Source of the DNA: Prevotella sp. | GTDB lineage: Bacteria > Bacteroidota > Bacteroidia > Bacteroidales > Bacteroidaceae | Assembly (NCBI GenBank): GCA_017478025.1 | Contig: JAFVGZ010000018.1 | Span: 1 to 64,000 of the forward strand | DNA length: 64,000 nt | Reading direction: 5' to 3' | Position numbers and translations under genes: made by a program | Shown: one piece after another, positions 7,074-14,445 of the stretch | How the letters are laid out: each line of letters starts with the position of its first letter | Numbering within the stretch: position 1 is the first letter of the stretch | Notes under the pieces: generated by a model | The model's input: only the letters and a program-made list of their open reading frames with translations | Databases searched by the model: none | What the model was told of the DNA's origin: nothing

Positions 7074-8057
7074 TTATTTCTTCACGCCCAACTTCTTCAG
7101 GCCGGCATCCAGTTTCTCCTGTGGTATGCCGATATATCCCTGAGGACCGTTTTCCTTCTGTCCGTCAGTCAGAATATACTCCAGGAATGCCACTACGACA
7201 GGATTGGTAGGTACGCCCTTTGAAACAAAGTACAGGTCGCGAGCAGGAGGTGATGGATAGCGGCCATCAGCAATAGCCTTTACAACGTTCTCCTTGGTGT
7301 CATAGAAGTCCTCGTCTGGATCTATCTGACCATTCTCGTTCAAATCGATTGGAGCAATGGTAATACCAGGATTTGGTTTGCCTGTCTTTGTGTCGTAGGC
7401 ATATCCGATGTTGTTCAAGCCAAGACCATTTACATCCTTCTGAATAGCAGCAGCCAGGCCCGGATCACCAAATACAGCAGTTCCCTGAAGGTCTTCCTGC
7501 TTTTTACCGAGATACAGCGCCCATGTCTCAGCAGCACCGCAGGCATCACTGCGGGTATAAACCACTACAGGATTCTTGTCACCGGTACCGACAACCTGAC
7601 CCCATGTCTTTTTCTCGCCCTTAATCCACAGCGAAATGAAATCATCGCGCTTCACACCGTGCTTCTTCAAATCAGCAAGCACAGGGTTCTTGGCATTGAT
7701 GGTTGGCACTACGGCATCCTTTGCCACAGCAAAACCTACTGCACCACGTTCTGTCTCTGCAGGACTGAGTTCACGGCTCACCATGCCGAAGTCCACTACC
7801 CCAGCGATAGCATCGGTAACACCCTTACCGGCACCGCCTGCTGAGACGTCAATCTTCACACCAGGATGAAGCTTCTGGAACTCATTGGCCCATTGCACTG
7901 CCAAAGGATAGAGCGCAAAAGCACCAGACAAAGAGATTTCACCACTCAGCTCTTCATCAGAGCCAGCCTTTGATTCTTTCTTACCACCGCAAGCGGTCAG
8001 CGACAAGGTCAGCACTGCTGCACCTAATATCGCAAATAAATAATTCTTCTTGTTCAT
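7074..8057 (-). CDS. pstS: Phosphate-binding lipoprotein PstS
   Basis: The 327-aa protein captures phosphate in the periplasm and hands it to PstCA. It has a lipoprotein signal with lipobox LTAC and Cys23, followed by GGKKESKAG. Phosphate-contact regions of the family are visible: SGAFALYPLAVQW (about 46-58), SAGGAGKG (about 78-85) and a later SDACGAAETW. Length fits the family. It follows the porin gene by 45 bp. Confidence 0.93.
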   Translation of the reverse strand: MNKKNYLFAILGAAVLTLSLTACGGKKESKAGSDEELSGEISLSGAFALYPLAVQWANEFQKLHPGVKIDVSAGGAGKGVTDAIAGVVDFGMVSRELSPAETERGAVGFAVAKDAVVPTINAKNPVLADLKKHGVKRDDFISLWIKGEKKTWGQVVGTGDKNPVVVYTRSDACGAAETWALYLGKKQEDLQGTAVFGDPGLAAAIQKDVNGLGLNNIGYAYDTKTGKPNPGITIAPIDLNENGQIDPDEDFYDTKENVVKAIADGRYPSPPARDLYFVSKGVPTNPVVVAFLEYILTDGQKENGPQGYIGIPQEKLDAGLKKLGVKK

Positions 8058-8102
8058 TGTTTTATTTGATTTTGAATAATGGATTATGAATTATGAATTA
8101 AA

Positions 8103-9074
8103 TTAGAATTGCCATATAACCTGTGTCTCAAACTGGTTGGTACTCTTTGCCACCTTATTATTACTATATGTATAAGCGGCCTGGATGCGCAGTTTCTTCA
8201 GAGGCACGATGTTTGCACCCACCTGATAGTTCCACTGACGTTCGTCACCGTCGCGGTCAGCCTTGAAATAGTCAATACTTGCTATAGGCTGTACGACCTT
8301 CGACACCCAGTAGCCTGCCGTAGCATAGACACCATCGCTCTTCTTGCCTGCAGTATTACCGTTCAGATACTCACTGCGCAAGGTCAGCTTGTCGGTTTTA
8401 TACTCCACACCGGCAGAGGTACGGATGCGCACATGCTCATCACCCTTTTCGCCATATACGCCCTGATAATGTCCAAAGCTAAAAGCCAGTTCCTTCACAA
8501 AAGGCCTGAACCATATCAGACCGGCAAAATCCTTTTTATTATTATTATCCTTGATGTTGATGCCGTTACCGTTAAACACGCCGACACGATAACTAAACAG
8601 TTTGTTCAGCAAGTCACCATATAACGTGATGCCGACATCACGGCCATTGGCTTTCAAACCGCTCAAGTCGTTATAGCCATTCAACTTGGCAACTGCTGCA
8701 GGGTTCTCGATAGTCAGCCATGTAGCAGGACCGTAGAGCGTCTCCTGAGAGTATGGCACTTTGTATTCACCTATCTGCACATTAATCTCCGGCAAAAGCT
8801 TCACCCTCAGGTAAGCATCTATCACCTTCACAGTTGTCTCATACTCAGCCTGGAACTTATAATCCAGCCTTTTACCCAATTCGCCATCAGCAGCCAGACG
8901 GACACGCCGTACATCAAAACTATGCGTATCACCTTCTTTGTCACTCCATGAATAGCGAACATTCGCCAAGCCCGAAATCTTTGGGGCCTTCAAGCCCTCG
9001 GCTGCCACTGGCAAAACAGATGCCACAGCCAACATGCCCGCAAGCGTCATCCTGAGTTTTCTTAATCTTTTCAT
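8103..9074 (-). CDS. Outer-membrane porin, phosphate-selective OprO/OprP-like
   Basis: The 323-aa product has a signal peptide (residues 1-25, ending VAAEG) and a beta-barrel pattern of alternating hydrophobic residues, ending in the terminal aromatic signature QFETQVIWQF. Segments such as GELGKRLDYKFQAEYETT and GEYKVPYSQETLYGPA resemble the porin O/P family. Being first in the operon before pstSCA supports a role in bringing phosphate or polyphosphate across the outer membrane. The ligand is inferred from context. Its promoter is at 9141-9171. Confidence 0.85.
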   Translation of the reverse strand: MKRLRKLRMTLAGMLAVASVLPVAAEGLKAPKISGLANVRYSWSDKEGDTHSFDVRRVRLAADGELGKRLDYKFQAEYETTVKVIDAYLRVKLLPEINVQIGEYKVPYSQETLYGPATWLTIENPAAVAKLNGYNDLSGLKANGRDVGITLYGDLLNKLFSYRVGVFNGNGINIKDNNNKKDFAGLIWFRPFVKELAFSFGHYQGVYGEKGDEHVRIRTSAGVEYKTDKLTLRSEYLNGNTAGKKSDGVYATAGYWVSKVVQPIASIDYFKADRDGDERQWNYQVGANIVPLKKLRIQAAYTYSNNKVAKSTNQFETQVIWQF

Positions 9075-9140
9075 ACTTAATTAAATTTGTGTTTATGTTG
9101 TTGTGTGTTAAAGAAAAATCTTTGTTCTGATTTCCGAGTG

Positions 9141-9171
9141 CAAAGGTACGGCGAAAAAAACACGCGGGCAA
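9141..9171 (-). promoter_or_regulatory. Promoter for the porin-pst operon, overlapping the upstream terminator
   Basis: Minus-strand TTG (9169-9171), 20-base spacer, TACCTTTG (9141-9148). The TTG lies in the loop of the terminator hairpin of the sulfur operon and the terminator T-run lies inside the spacer. The start would be about 60 bases before the porin ATG. Confidence 0.8.
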
Positions 9172-9184
9172 TACTGCCCGCGTG
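9154..9184 (-). terminator. Intrinsic terminator of the sulfate assimilation operon
   Basis: CACGCGGGCA and TGCCCGCGTG (9161-9184) form a perfect 10-bp stem with a 4-base loop. On the minus strand it is followed by T7 (complement of 9154-9160). It lies 70 bases after the cysH stop. Confidence 0.9.
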
Positions 9185-9253
9185 GTAAATTGAATGCCTA
9201 ATTTATGTGATGCCATGTGGCAAAACTTTGGTATATGTCCCATTTTTTCTTGG

Positions 9254-9964
9254 TCAGTGCCGCTGATGTAAGCCACATTCGCGATGGTCAGGCGACTCCC
9301 ACCACCAGCGACCGGCGCGCACATCCTCACCTGGCTGAACAGCACGGGTACATGGCCCACAACCTATGCTTGGGTATCCGCGGTCATGCAGCTTATTATA
9401 AGGCACATGGTGCATCTTGATATAATCCCACACCTGCTGTTCCGTCCACGAGATGAGGGGATTCACCTTGATGAGCTGGTGCATCTCGTCCCACTCTACA
9501 GCCTGCATATTCTGACGGGTAATGCTTTGTTCACGACGCAAGCCACATATCCATACATCAAGACCCTGAGAGGCACGCTTGAGGGGTTCGAGCTTACGAA
9601 TCTGGCAGCAACGGTGACGGCTCTCAACACTATTATAGAAAAGGTTAATGCCCTCTTCACGCACCATCCGCTGCACTTCATGATAGTCGGGGAAGAATAC
9701 CTCTATCTTTATGCCGTATTTCATATTCGTCTTTTCTATGAGATGATATGTCTCAGGGAAGAGACGCCCCGTGTCAAGAGTGAATATACGGGTATTTTTG
9801 TCTTGATTGACAATGATATCCGTCAGTGTCTGATCCTCAATAGAAAGAGAGGAAGAAAGAGCGATGCGCCCTTGGTATGCCTTGAGGAAATAGCCGACGA
9901 TCTCTTGGGCGGACGCATCGCGAAAACGTTCGTTTAAATCACGTATGAGTTGTGTTCTTTCCAT
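9254..9964 (-). CDS. cysH: Assimilatory adenylyl-sulfate (APS) reductase
   Basis: The 236-aa enzyme reduces activated sulfate to sulfite. SSSLSIEDQ (37-45) is the nucleotide-binding PP-loop, and ECGLH near the end carries the catalytic Cys230. The pairs Cys119-Cys120 and Cys202/Cys205 (CGPC) are the 4Fe-4S ligands that mark APS reductases rather than PAPS reductases. No APS kinase gene (cysC) is seen in the operon, which agrees with direct use of APS. The start overlaps the end of cysN by 31 bp. It is the last gene of the operon. Confidence 0.92.
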   Translation of the reverse strand: MERTQLIRDLNERFRDASAQEIVGYFLKAYQGRIALSSSLSIEDQTLTDIIVNQDKNTRIFTLDTGRLFPETYHLIEKTNMKYGIKIEVFFPDYHEVQRMVREEGINLFYNSVESRHRCCQIRKLEPLKRASQGLDVWICGLRREQSITRQNMQAVEWDEMHQLIKVNPLISWTEQQVWDYIKMHHVPYNKLHDRGYPSIGCGPCTRAVQPGEDVRAGRWWWESPDHRECGLHQRH

Positions 9965-11262
9965 ATTGTTTCTGTTTTAATCATGCCTGCACCTACTGTT
10001 TCGTTGGTGTCTGGGTCAATAAAAATGACGCTACCCGTAATGCGATTCTGCCTGTAATCGTCAAACGCCAAGGGTTGGGCAGTATGGATGCTTATCTCAG
10101 CGATATCATTCATCCGCAGTTGTGCTACACCGGGTTCCTTCTCTAGTGTGTTGATATTACGGCGATAATTTATGGTGCGCACAATAGCGATTGTCTCACA
10201 GGTTGTCTGACGTACAATATACCTTGAACGCGGTTGCAATGGTTGCTCATTAAACCAACATACATCAAGACGAATATCCTGCTCCAGATGTGGCTGTGGC
10301 TCATCTGACTTCACCAAAATGTTGCCACGCGAAATATCAATATCATCCGCTAACTGCAGGGTAATGCTCTGCGGCGGTGTCGCCTCGGTGAGTTCATCGG
10401 CAGCTTGTGTGATATGTGTCACAACAGACTCCAAACCACTCGGCAATACCTTTACGCGGTCACCGACACGTATGACACTGCTGGCGACACGACCTGCATA
10501 GCCTCGGAAGTCGGGAAAACGACTACTGATAGGACGTATTACATACTGTACTGGGAATCGGAAAGCACGCTGCACATCGGTCTCTACATTCGATGCTGAC
10601 TTTCTGACAGGTACTGTTTCCAAAAACTCCAACAATGGAGTGCCCTTGTACCATGGTGTATGTTCAGAACGATTCACTACATTGTCACCTTCTTTTGCAG
10701 AAATAGGAATAAAGGTAACATTCTGTATATGTAACGTCTTCGCCATCTGCTTATAGTCAGCCACAATCTTATTAAACACTTCCTCGGAGAAGTCAACAAG
10801 GTCCATTTTATTGACAGCCACCACAATGTTAGGGATACCGAGCAGCGATGAGATATATGAGTGGCGCACCGTCTGTTCCAACACCCCATGACGGGCATCG
10901 ACGAGAATGATACTAAGGTCAGCTGTCGAAGCACCCGTTACCATGTTTCGTGTATATTGTATATGTCCCGGAGTGTCAGCAATGATAAATTTCCGCTTGG
11001 GAGTAGCAAAGTAGCGATAGGCCACATCGATGGTGATGCCTTGCTCACGCTCGGCACGCAGGCCGTCAGTCAGCAGGGCGAGGTTGACCTCCTCGTTGCC
11101 ACGTGACTTCGAGGCAGCCTCAACCGCCTCCAACTGGTCTTCAAAGATAGACTTTGAATCGTATAGTAATCGACCTATTAGTGTCGATTTGCCATCATCT
11201 ACACTTCCCGCTGTTGAGAAGCGTAGCAATTGCATATCTAAATAACCTCTTTCTGTTGCCAT
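9934..11262 (-). CDS. cysN: Sulfate adenylyltransferase subunit 1 (GTPase)
   Basis: CysN hydrolyses GTP to drive formation of APS by CysD. Starting at Met 11260-11262 (MATERGYLDMQLLRFSTAG) the protein has 442 aa. It shows the P-loop GSVDDGKS (19-26), DTPGHIQYTRNM (G3) and NKMDLV (G4), then beta-barrel domains. An upstream in-frame ATG at 11317-11319 is less likely, because its 19 extra codons fall in an ATGTGAA-type repeat tract and cysD ends only at 11316. There is no fused APS kinase domain. Confidence 0.92.
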   Translation of the reverse strand: MATERGYLDMQLLRFSTAGSVDDGKSTLIGRLLYDSKSIFEDQLEAVEAASKSRGNEEVNLALLTDGLRAEREQGITIDVAYRYFATPKRKFIIADTPGHIQYTRNMVTGASTADLSIILVDARHGVLEQTVRHSYISSLLGIPNIVVAVNKMDLVDFSEEVFNKIVADYKQMAKTLHIQNVTFIPISAKEGDNVVNRSEHTPWYKGTPLLEFLETVPVRKSASNVETDVQRAFRFPVQYVIRPISSRFPDFRGYAGRVASSVIRVGDRVKVLPSGLESVVTHITQAADELTEATPPQSITLQLADDIDISRGNILVKSDEPQPHLEQDIRLDVCWFNEQPLQPRSRYIVRQTTCETIAIVRTINYRRNINTLEKEPGVAQLRMNDIAEISIHTAQPLAFDDYRQNRITGSVIFIDPDTNETVGAGMIKTETIWKEHNSYVI

Positions 11263-11265
11263 AAT

Positions 11266-11308
11266 TTCAATGTGAAATGTGAAATATGAAACGTAAAATG
11301 TGAAATAT
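11266..11308 (-). repeat. Short-unit tract (ATGTGAA-like) between cysD and cysN
   Basis: Imperfect repeats of ATGTGAA/ATATGAA occupy the 53-bp gap between cysD and cysN. They resemble the other 7-bp tracts of the window. Confidence 0.6.
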
Positions 11309-11315
11309 TCAACTA

Positions 11316-12215
11316 TCAAAAGTATCCAGCCTTCTTGCGGTCTTCCATGCTGGTTTCGCTGCGTTTATCATCTGCTCGTCCGCCTCGTTCAGTTACACGG
11401 GTGACAGCAATTTCCTCAATAATATCTTCCAGTGAGTGAGCTTCCGAAAGCGTCAGACCAGTACAGGTGATATCCCCGATGGTACGACAGCGCACATGTT
11501 TTGTCACAACCTGTTCTGTTGGTTTGAGTTTGATACATGGTTCAGCAGCCAACCACTGGCCATCACGTTCAAACACCTTTCGTTCGTGGGTGTAGTAAAG
11601 ACTTGGCATCTCTATCTGTTCCTGCAGAATATACTGCCACACATCCATCTCCGTCCAGTTGGAGATAGGGAACACACGGAAATGCTCACCCATTGCTTTG
11701 CGTCCATTGAAGATATTCCACAACTCAGGGCGTTGATTCTTTGGGTTCCACTGGCCAAACTCATCACGATGGCTGAAGAAGCGCTCCTTTGCGCGGGCTT
11801 TCTCTTCGTCACGACGTGCGCCACCAATGGCGGCATCGAAATGATATTTCTCGATGGTATCGAGCAACGTGGTGGTCTGCAATTTGTTACGTGAAGCGTA
11901 GTAGCCAGTTTCTTCCTTTACACGCCCTGTGTCAATACTCTCCTGCACGGAACCGACAATCAGTTCTGCACCGAGTTTGCTGACGAGTGCATCGCGGTAG
12001 TCGATGGTTTCCTGAAAGTTATGTCCTGTGTCGATGTGCAACAGGGGGAATGGAATCTTTGCAGGATAGAATGCCTTGTAGGCAAGGTGGACGATGACTA
12101 TTGAGTCCTTGCCACCGGAAAAGAGGATTACGGGGCGCTCAAACTGCGCTGCAACCTCGCGGAGTACGTAGATGCTCTCCGCCTCGAGTTCTTTCAAATG
12201 TGTAATCATACTCAT
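11316..12215 (-). CDS. cysD: Sulfate adenylyltransferase subunit 2
   Basis: CysD joins sulfate to ATP to form APS. The start used here is ATG 12213-12215 (MSMITHLKELEAES), giving 299 aa, the usual family length; the reading frame continues upstream into hemC without a stop, but that part is not cysD. The PP-loop SGGKDS is at 33-38; other family segments are HIDTGHNFQETIDYRD, IGGARRDEEKARAKER and the end RGGRADDKRSETSMEDRKKAGYF (in part). The start overlaps the hemL remnant stop (ATGA), so the gene was translationally coupled to hemL. Confidence 0.93.
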   Translation of the reverse strand: MSMITHLKELEAESIYVLREVAAQFERPVILFSGGKDSIVIVHLAYKAFYPAKIPFPLLHIDTGHNFQETIDYRDALVSKLGAELIVGSVQESIDTGRVKEETGYYASRNKLQTTTLLDTIEKYHFDAAIGGARRDEEKARAKERFFSHRDEFGQWNPKNQRPELWNIFNGRKAMGEHFRVFPISNWTEMDVWQYILQEQIEMPSLYYTHERKVFERDGQWLAAEPCIKLKPTEQVVTKHVRCRTIGDITCTGLTLSEAHSLEDIIEEIAVTRVTERGGRADDKRSETSMEDRKKAGYF

Positions 12216-12547
12216 ACTATGCTTTCTTTTATTGATTTCAGTACATATTTCAATATATCGTCGTTGTGACACTCTGAGATGAAGTTGCCTTCGAACTGTG
12301 ATGGTGATACGTATATGCCGCGCTCCAGCATTTTCTGGAAATAGCGTGCGAAGCGTTCTTGGCTGCTGCGGCGGGCGTCGGCGAAATTGCGGACGGGGTG
12401 TTCGTTGAAGAACAGGGTGAACATTGAGCCGCAATGGTTCAGCTGGATATCCTTGCCGCGGATGATGTCTTGCAGTTCTGTAATAAAACGGTTGCTGCGC
12501 TCTTCCAGTTTTTCGTAGAAACGGGGAAAGGTGAGTTGATGCAGCGT
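12212..12547 (-). pseudogene. hemL: 3' remnant of hemL (glutamate-1-semialdehyde aminomutase)
   Basis: About 111 codons remain, beginning at the junction (TLHQLTFPRFYEKLEER) and ending KYVLKSIKESIV before TGA. The segments GSMFTLFF, FADARRSSQERFARYFQ, MLERGIYVSPSQFEGNFIS match the last quarter of HemL, which normally has about 430 residues. The PLP lysine and the N-terminal three quarters are absent, so no enzyme can be made. The frame differs from that of the hemC piece to which it is joined. The stop overlaps the cysD start, as an intact hemL would have. Confidence 0.85.
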
Positions 12548-13022
12548 CAATCTTACCATCGCGTACCTGACTGACGCGTTCTTCTATGCAGCCTCGGATG
12601 CCTACGACCTTCACATCGGGACGCAGGGCCAGCAATTCCTTGCGGCGCATTGCAGAACTGGTACCAACGGTACTGCCTGCCGGCAACTGTTCTAATGTCA
12701 GGTGGTCGCGGCTTACGAGTGAATCGCTCTGGTCGAACGGAGGGAACAACGCTATCACCTCCAACCTTTCATCCAACGGATAAGGCAGGTCTTTGGCGGA
12801 GTGTATGGCAATGTCGGCACGCTTGCTGATTAGGGCTTCGTCAAGTTCCCGCGTGAACATATCGGCAGGTGCCTCGCCGTCAAGCAGCGAAATGTGCTGG
12901 TGCCGGTCACCATACGACGACAGTGTCTCCAGACGATAGTCTATCTCCGGAAACTTCTCCATCGCCTCTCTGACCTGTAATTGCGAGAGGGGGCTTTGCC
13001 GTGCTATAATCCGTATGCTCAT
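12540..13022 (-). pseudogene. hemC: 5' remnant of hemC (porphobilinogen deaminase)
   Basis: Codons 1-161 are intact: MSIRIIARQSPLSQLQ, then FTRELDEALISKRADIAIHSAKDLP, LPAGSTVGTSSAMRR and VVGIRGCIEERV are HemC landmarks. At the codons for DGKIDAA the sequence switches to hemL in another frame. The missing half includes the Cys that binds the dipyrromethane cofactor, so the product cannot work. The original frame then runs in a nonsense phase into cysD, giving a misleading 568-codon open frame. The start overlaps the hemA stop (ATGA). Confidence 0.85.
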
Positions 13023-13954
13023 ATTACGTCTTTCATTTTTTGTCCTTCATCCTTCTTCCATCTTCCTTCTTCCTTCGTACGAAGTTTTCTCCTGCGAAGG
13101 ATATCCTGCAGTTCTGCGATTTCTTCTTCTATGATAGCCTCGGCATGCGCTATCTCGCTTTGGCGCACAGAGATATTTTTGCGAACACGCTGCTCCACAT
13201 CACGTATGTTATAAAGGTTGACATTGGGTAGTCTGCCGACACTCGGAGCGATGTCACGAGGAAAGGCCAAATCGATGGCAAGCAGTGACTTGTTTACAGG
13301 CAAATCATCTGCTTGTATCAAAGCATGTGGTGCGGAGGTGGCACTGATGAGGATATCTGTGTCTGCGAGGAAACGCTGTTTGTCGTGCAACTGATACACC
13401 TCTATACCCAATGGATCTGCCAGCGCGTGTGCCTTTATCTGACTGCGGTTGGCAAGAAATACGAGCTGCGCCCCTTTGTTCTTCAGGAATTTCAGGATGT
13501 CGGACGTCAGTTTGTTGACACCGATGATGGTAATGCGGCTCTTACTCAGATCGATATGCTCCTGCTGCATTATCTCTATAGCAGCCAGCGAATGGCTCAC
13601 AGCGCCGCGTGATATCTCTGTCTCAATACGGACACGTTTTCCTACTTGCAAAGCGCAGGCAAAGAGTTTATTCATCTCAGCACTGAGTCGATACAGGCTC
13701 ATAGCCTGCTGATAGCATTCTTTCACCTGTCCCTGAACCGCCTTTTCGCCTATCAGGGCCGATTCGAGTCCCGACGTTACGCGAAACAGATGTCGGGCCA
13801 CATCGTCAGGAACATCGCCGTCGCCATAGTATAGCTCCACACGATTGCATGTCTGCAGCAGTACCGACCCTTCTGGACGGCACAACCCGCGAAAGTATGC
13901 TTCGCGCTCTTCTAACGGTGTGTTTTGTTGGTTAACTGATTTGTATGCTATCAT
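13019..13954 (-). CDS. hemA: Glutamyl-tRNA reductase, short form
   Basis: HemA makes glutamate-1-semialdehyde from glutamyl-tRNA, the first step toward siroheme. The catalytic motif QTCNRVEL with Cys36, GLESALIGE (62-70) and a Rossmann region (ITIIGVNKLTSDILKFLKNKG) are present. At 311 aa it is shorter than the usual ~420, lacking the C-terminal dimerisation domain. Its last 25 residues (RRRKLRTKEEGRWKKDEG...) are coded by a GAAGGA-type low-complexity tract. It overlaps the siroheme dehydrogenase (23 bp) upstream and hemC (ATGA) downstream. Its product would feed hemL and hemC, both broken here. Confidence 0.85.
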   Translation of the reverse strand: MIAYKSVNQQNTPLEEREAYFRGLCRPEGSVLLQTCNRVELYYGDGDVPDDVARHLFRVTSGLESALIGEKAVQGQVKECYQQAMSLYRLSAEMNKLFACALQVGKRVRIETEISRGAVSHSLAAIEIMQQEHIDLSKSRITIIGVNKLTSDILKFLKNKGAQLVFLANRSQIKAHALADPLGIEVYQLHDKQRFLADTDILISATSAPHALIQADDLPVNKSLLAIDLAFPRDIAPSVGRLPNVNLYNIRDVEQRVRKNISVRQSEIAHAEAIIEEEIAELQDILRRRKLRTKEEGRWKKDEGQKMKDVI

Positions 13955-14387
13955 GCTCTATACTTTCTTTTATTCTGTCTCTCACCCTGATGCTTCGTTT
14001 GACATTCTTACTGTCTGAGGCGACGCTGATTGTCAAATCGCCATTGCGATAAATGGCTGGCGAGGTAAAATCACATTCGGCAGGCGAATCACAGACGCTT
14101 GTCAGGATGCCGCGTTGCCGGGCCAAAGAATGGATGTGGTGGTTCAACTCGTGGTTGCCGGTGCAAACAAAGAGTAGGGTCACACCGTCCAAATCGCTTT
14201 CTGCAAAGTCACGTTCTTCCCAGCTGAATGGCAGCGCCTTGATGCCATCGCTCACCTCGGGGGCAATGACTGTGGCACGCTCGGTAAAGCGACTCAGTAT
14301 TGTCGCCTTATGAGTAGCCACCTTGCCGCCGCCGACTATCAGTATGCGAGCATCACTAATGCGTATGTTAATAGGAAGAAAATCCAC
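13932..14387 (-). CDS. Precorrin-2 dehydrogenase / sirohydrochlorin ferrochelatase (Met8/CysG-N type)
   Basis: The 151-aa protein carries the NAD-binding motif ARILIVGGGKVATHK (13-27) and CDSPAECDF-TSPAIYRNGDLTISV, typical of the bifunctional enzyme that oxidises precorrin-2 and inserts iron to make siroheme. It is close to a single Met8-like domain, with no methyltransferase domain. It sits between the siroheme-using sulfite reductase (58 bp upstream) and hemA (23-bp overlap). No uroporphyrinogen methyltransferase, hemD or hemB is left in the operon. Confidence 0.88.
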   Translation of the reverse strand: MDFLPINIRISDARILIVGGGKVATHKATILSRFTERATVIAPEVSDGIKALPFSWEERDFAESDLDGVTLLFVCTGNHELNHHIHSLARQRGILTSVCDSPAECDFTSPAIYRNGDLTISVASDSKNVKRSIRVRDRIKESIEHDSIQIS

Positions 14388-14395
14388 TTTTCAAT

Positions 14396-14445
14396 AACCT
14401 ACAACCATTAACCTCTCCCTACCTTGGGAGGGCAGGGGTGGGGTC
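14396..14445 (-). repeat. GC-rich palindrome between sulfite reductase and the siroheme dehydrogenase
   Basis: CTCTCCCTACCTTGGG...GGGCAGGGGTGGGG belongs to the CCCTCCCC/GGGGAGGG palindrome family found at many sites in the window. Confidence 0.6.

Noticed and set aside
9284..9937. 217-aa plus-strand frame opposite cysH
   Set aside because: It is antisense to a clear APS reductase gene and has no family-like features or promoter.
11316..13022. A single 568-aa HemC-CysD fusion protein
   Set aside because: The middle ~100 residues are a nonsense phase of hemL, and CysD begins at its own ATG overlapping the hemL stop; the long frame is an accident of the deletion.
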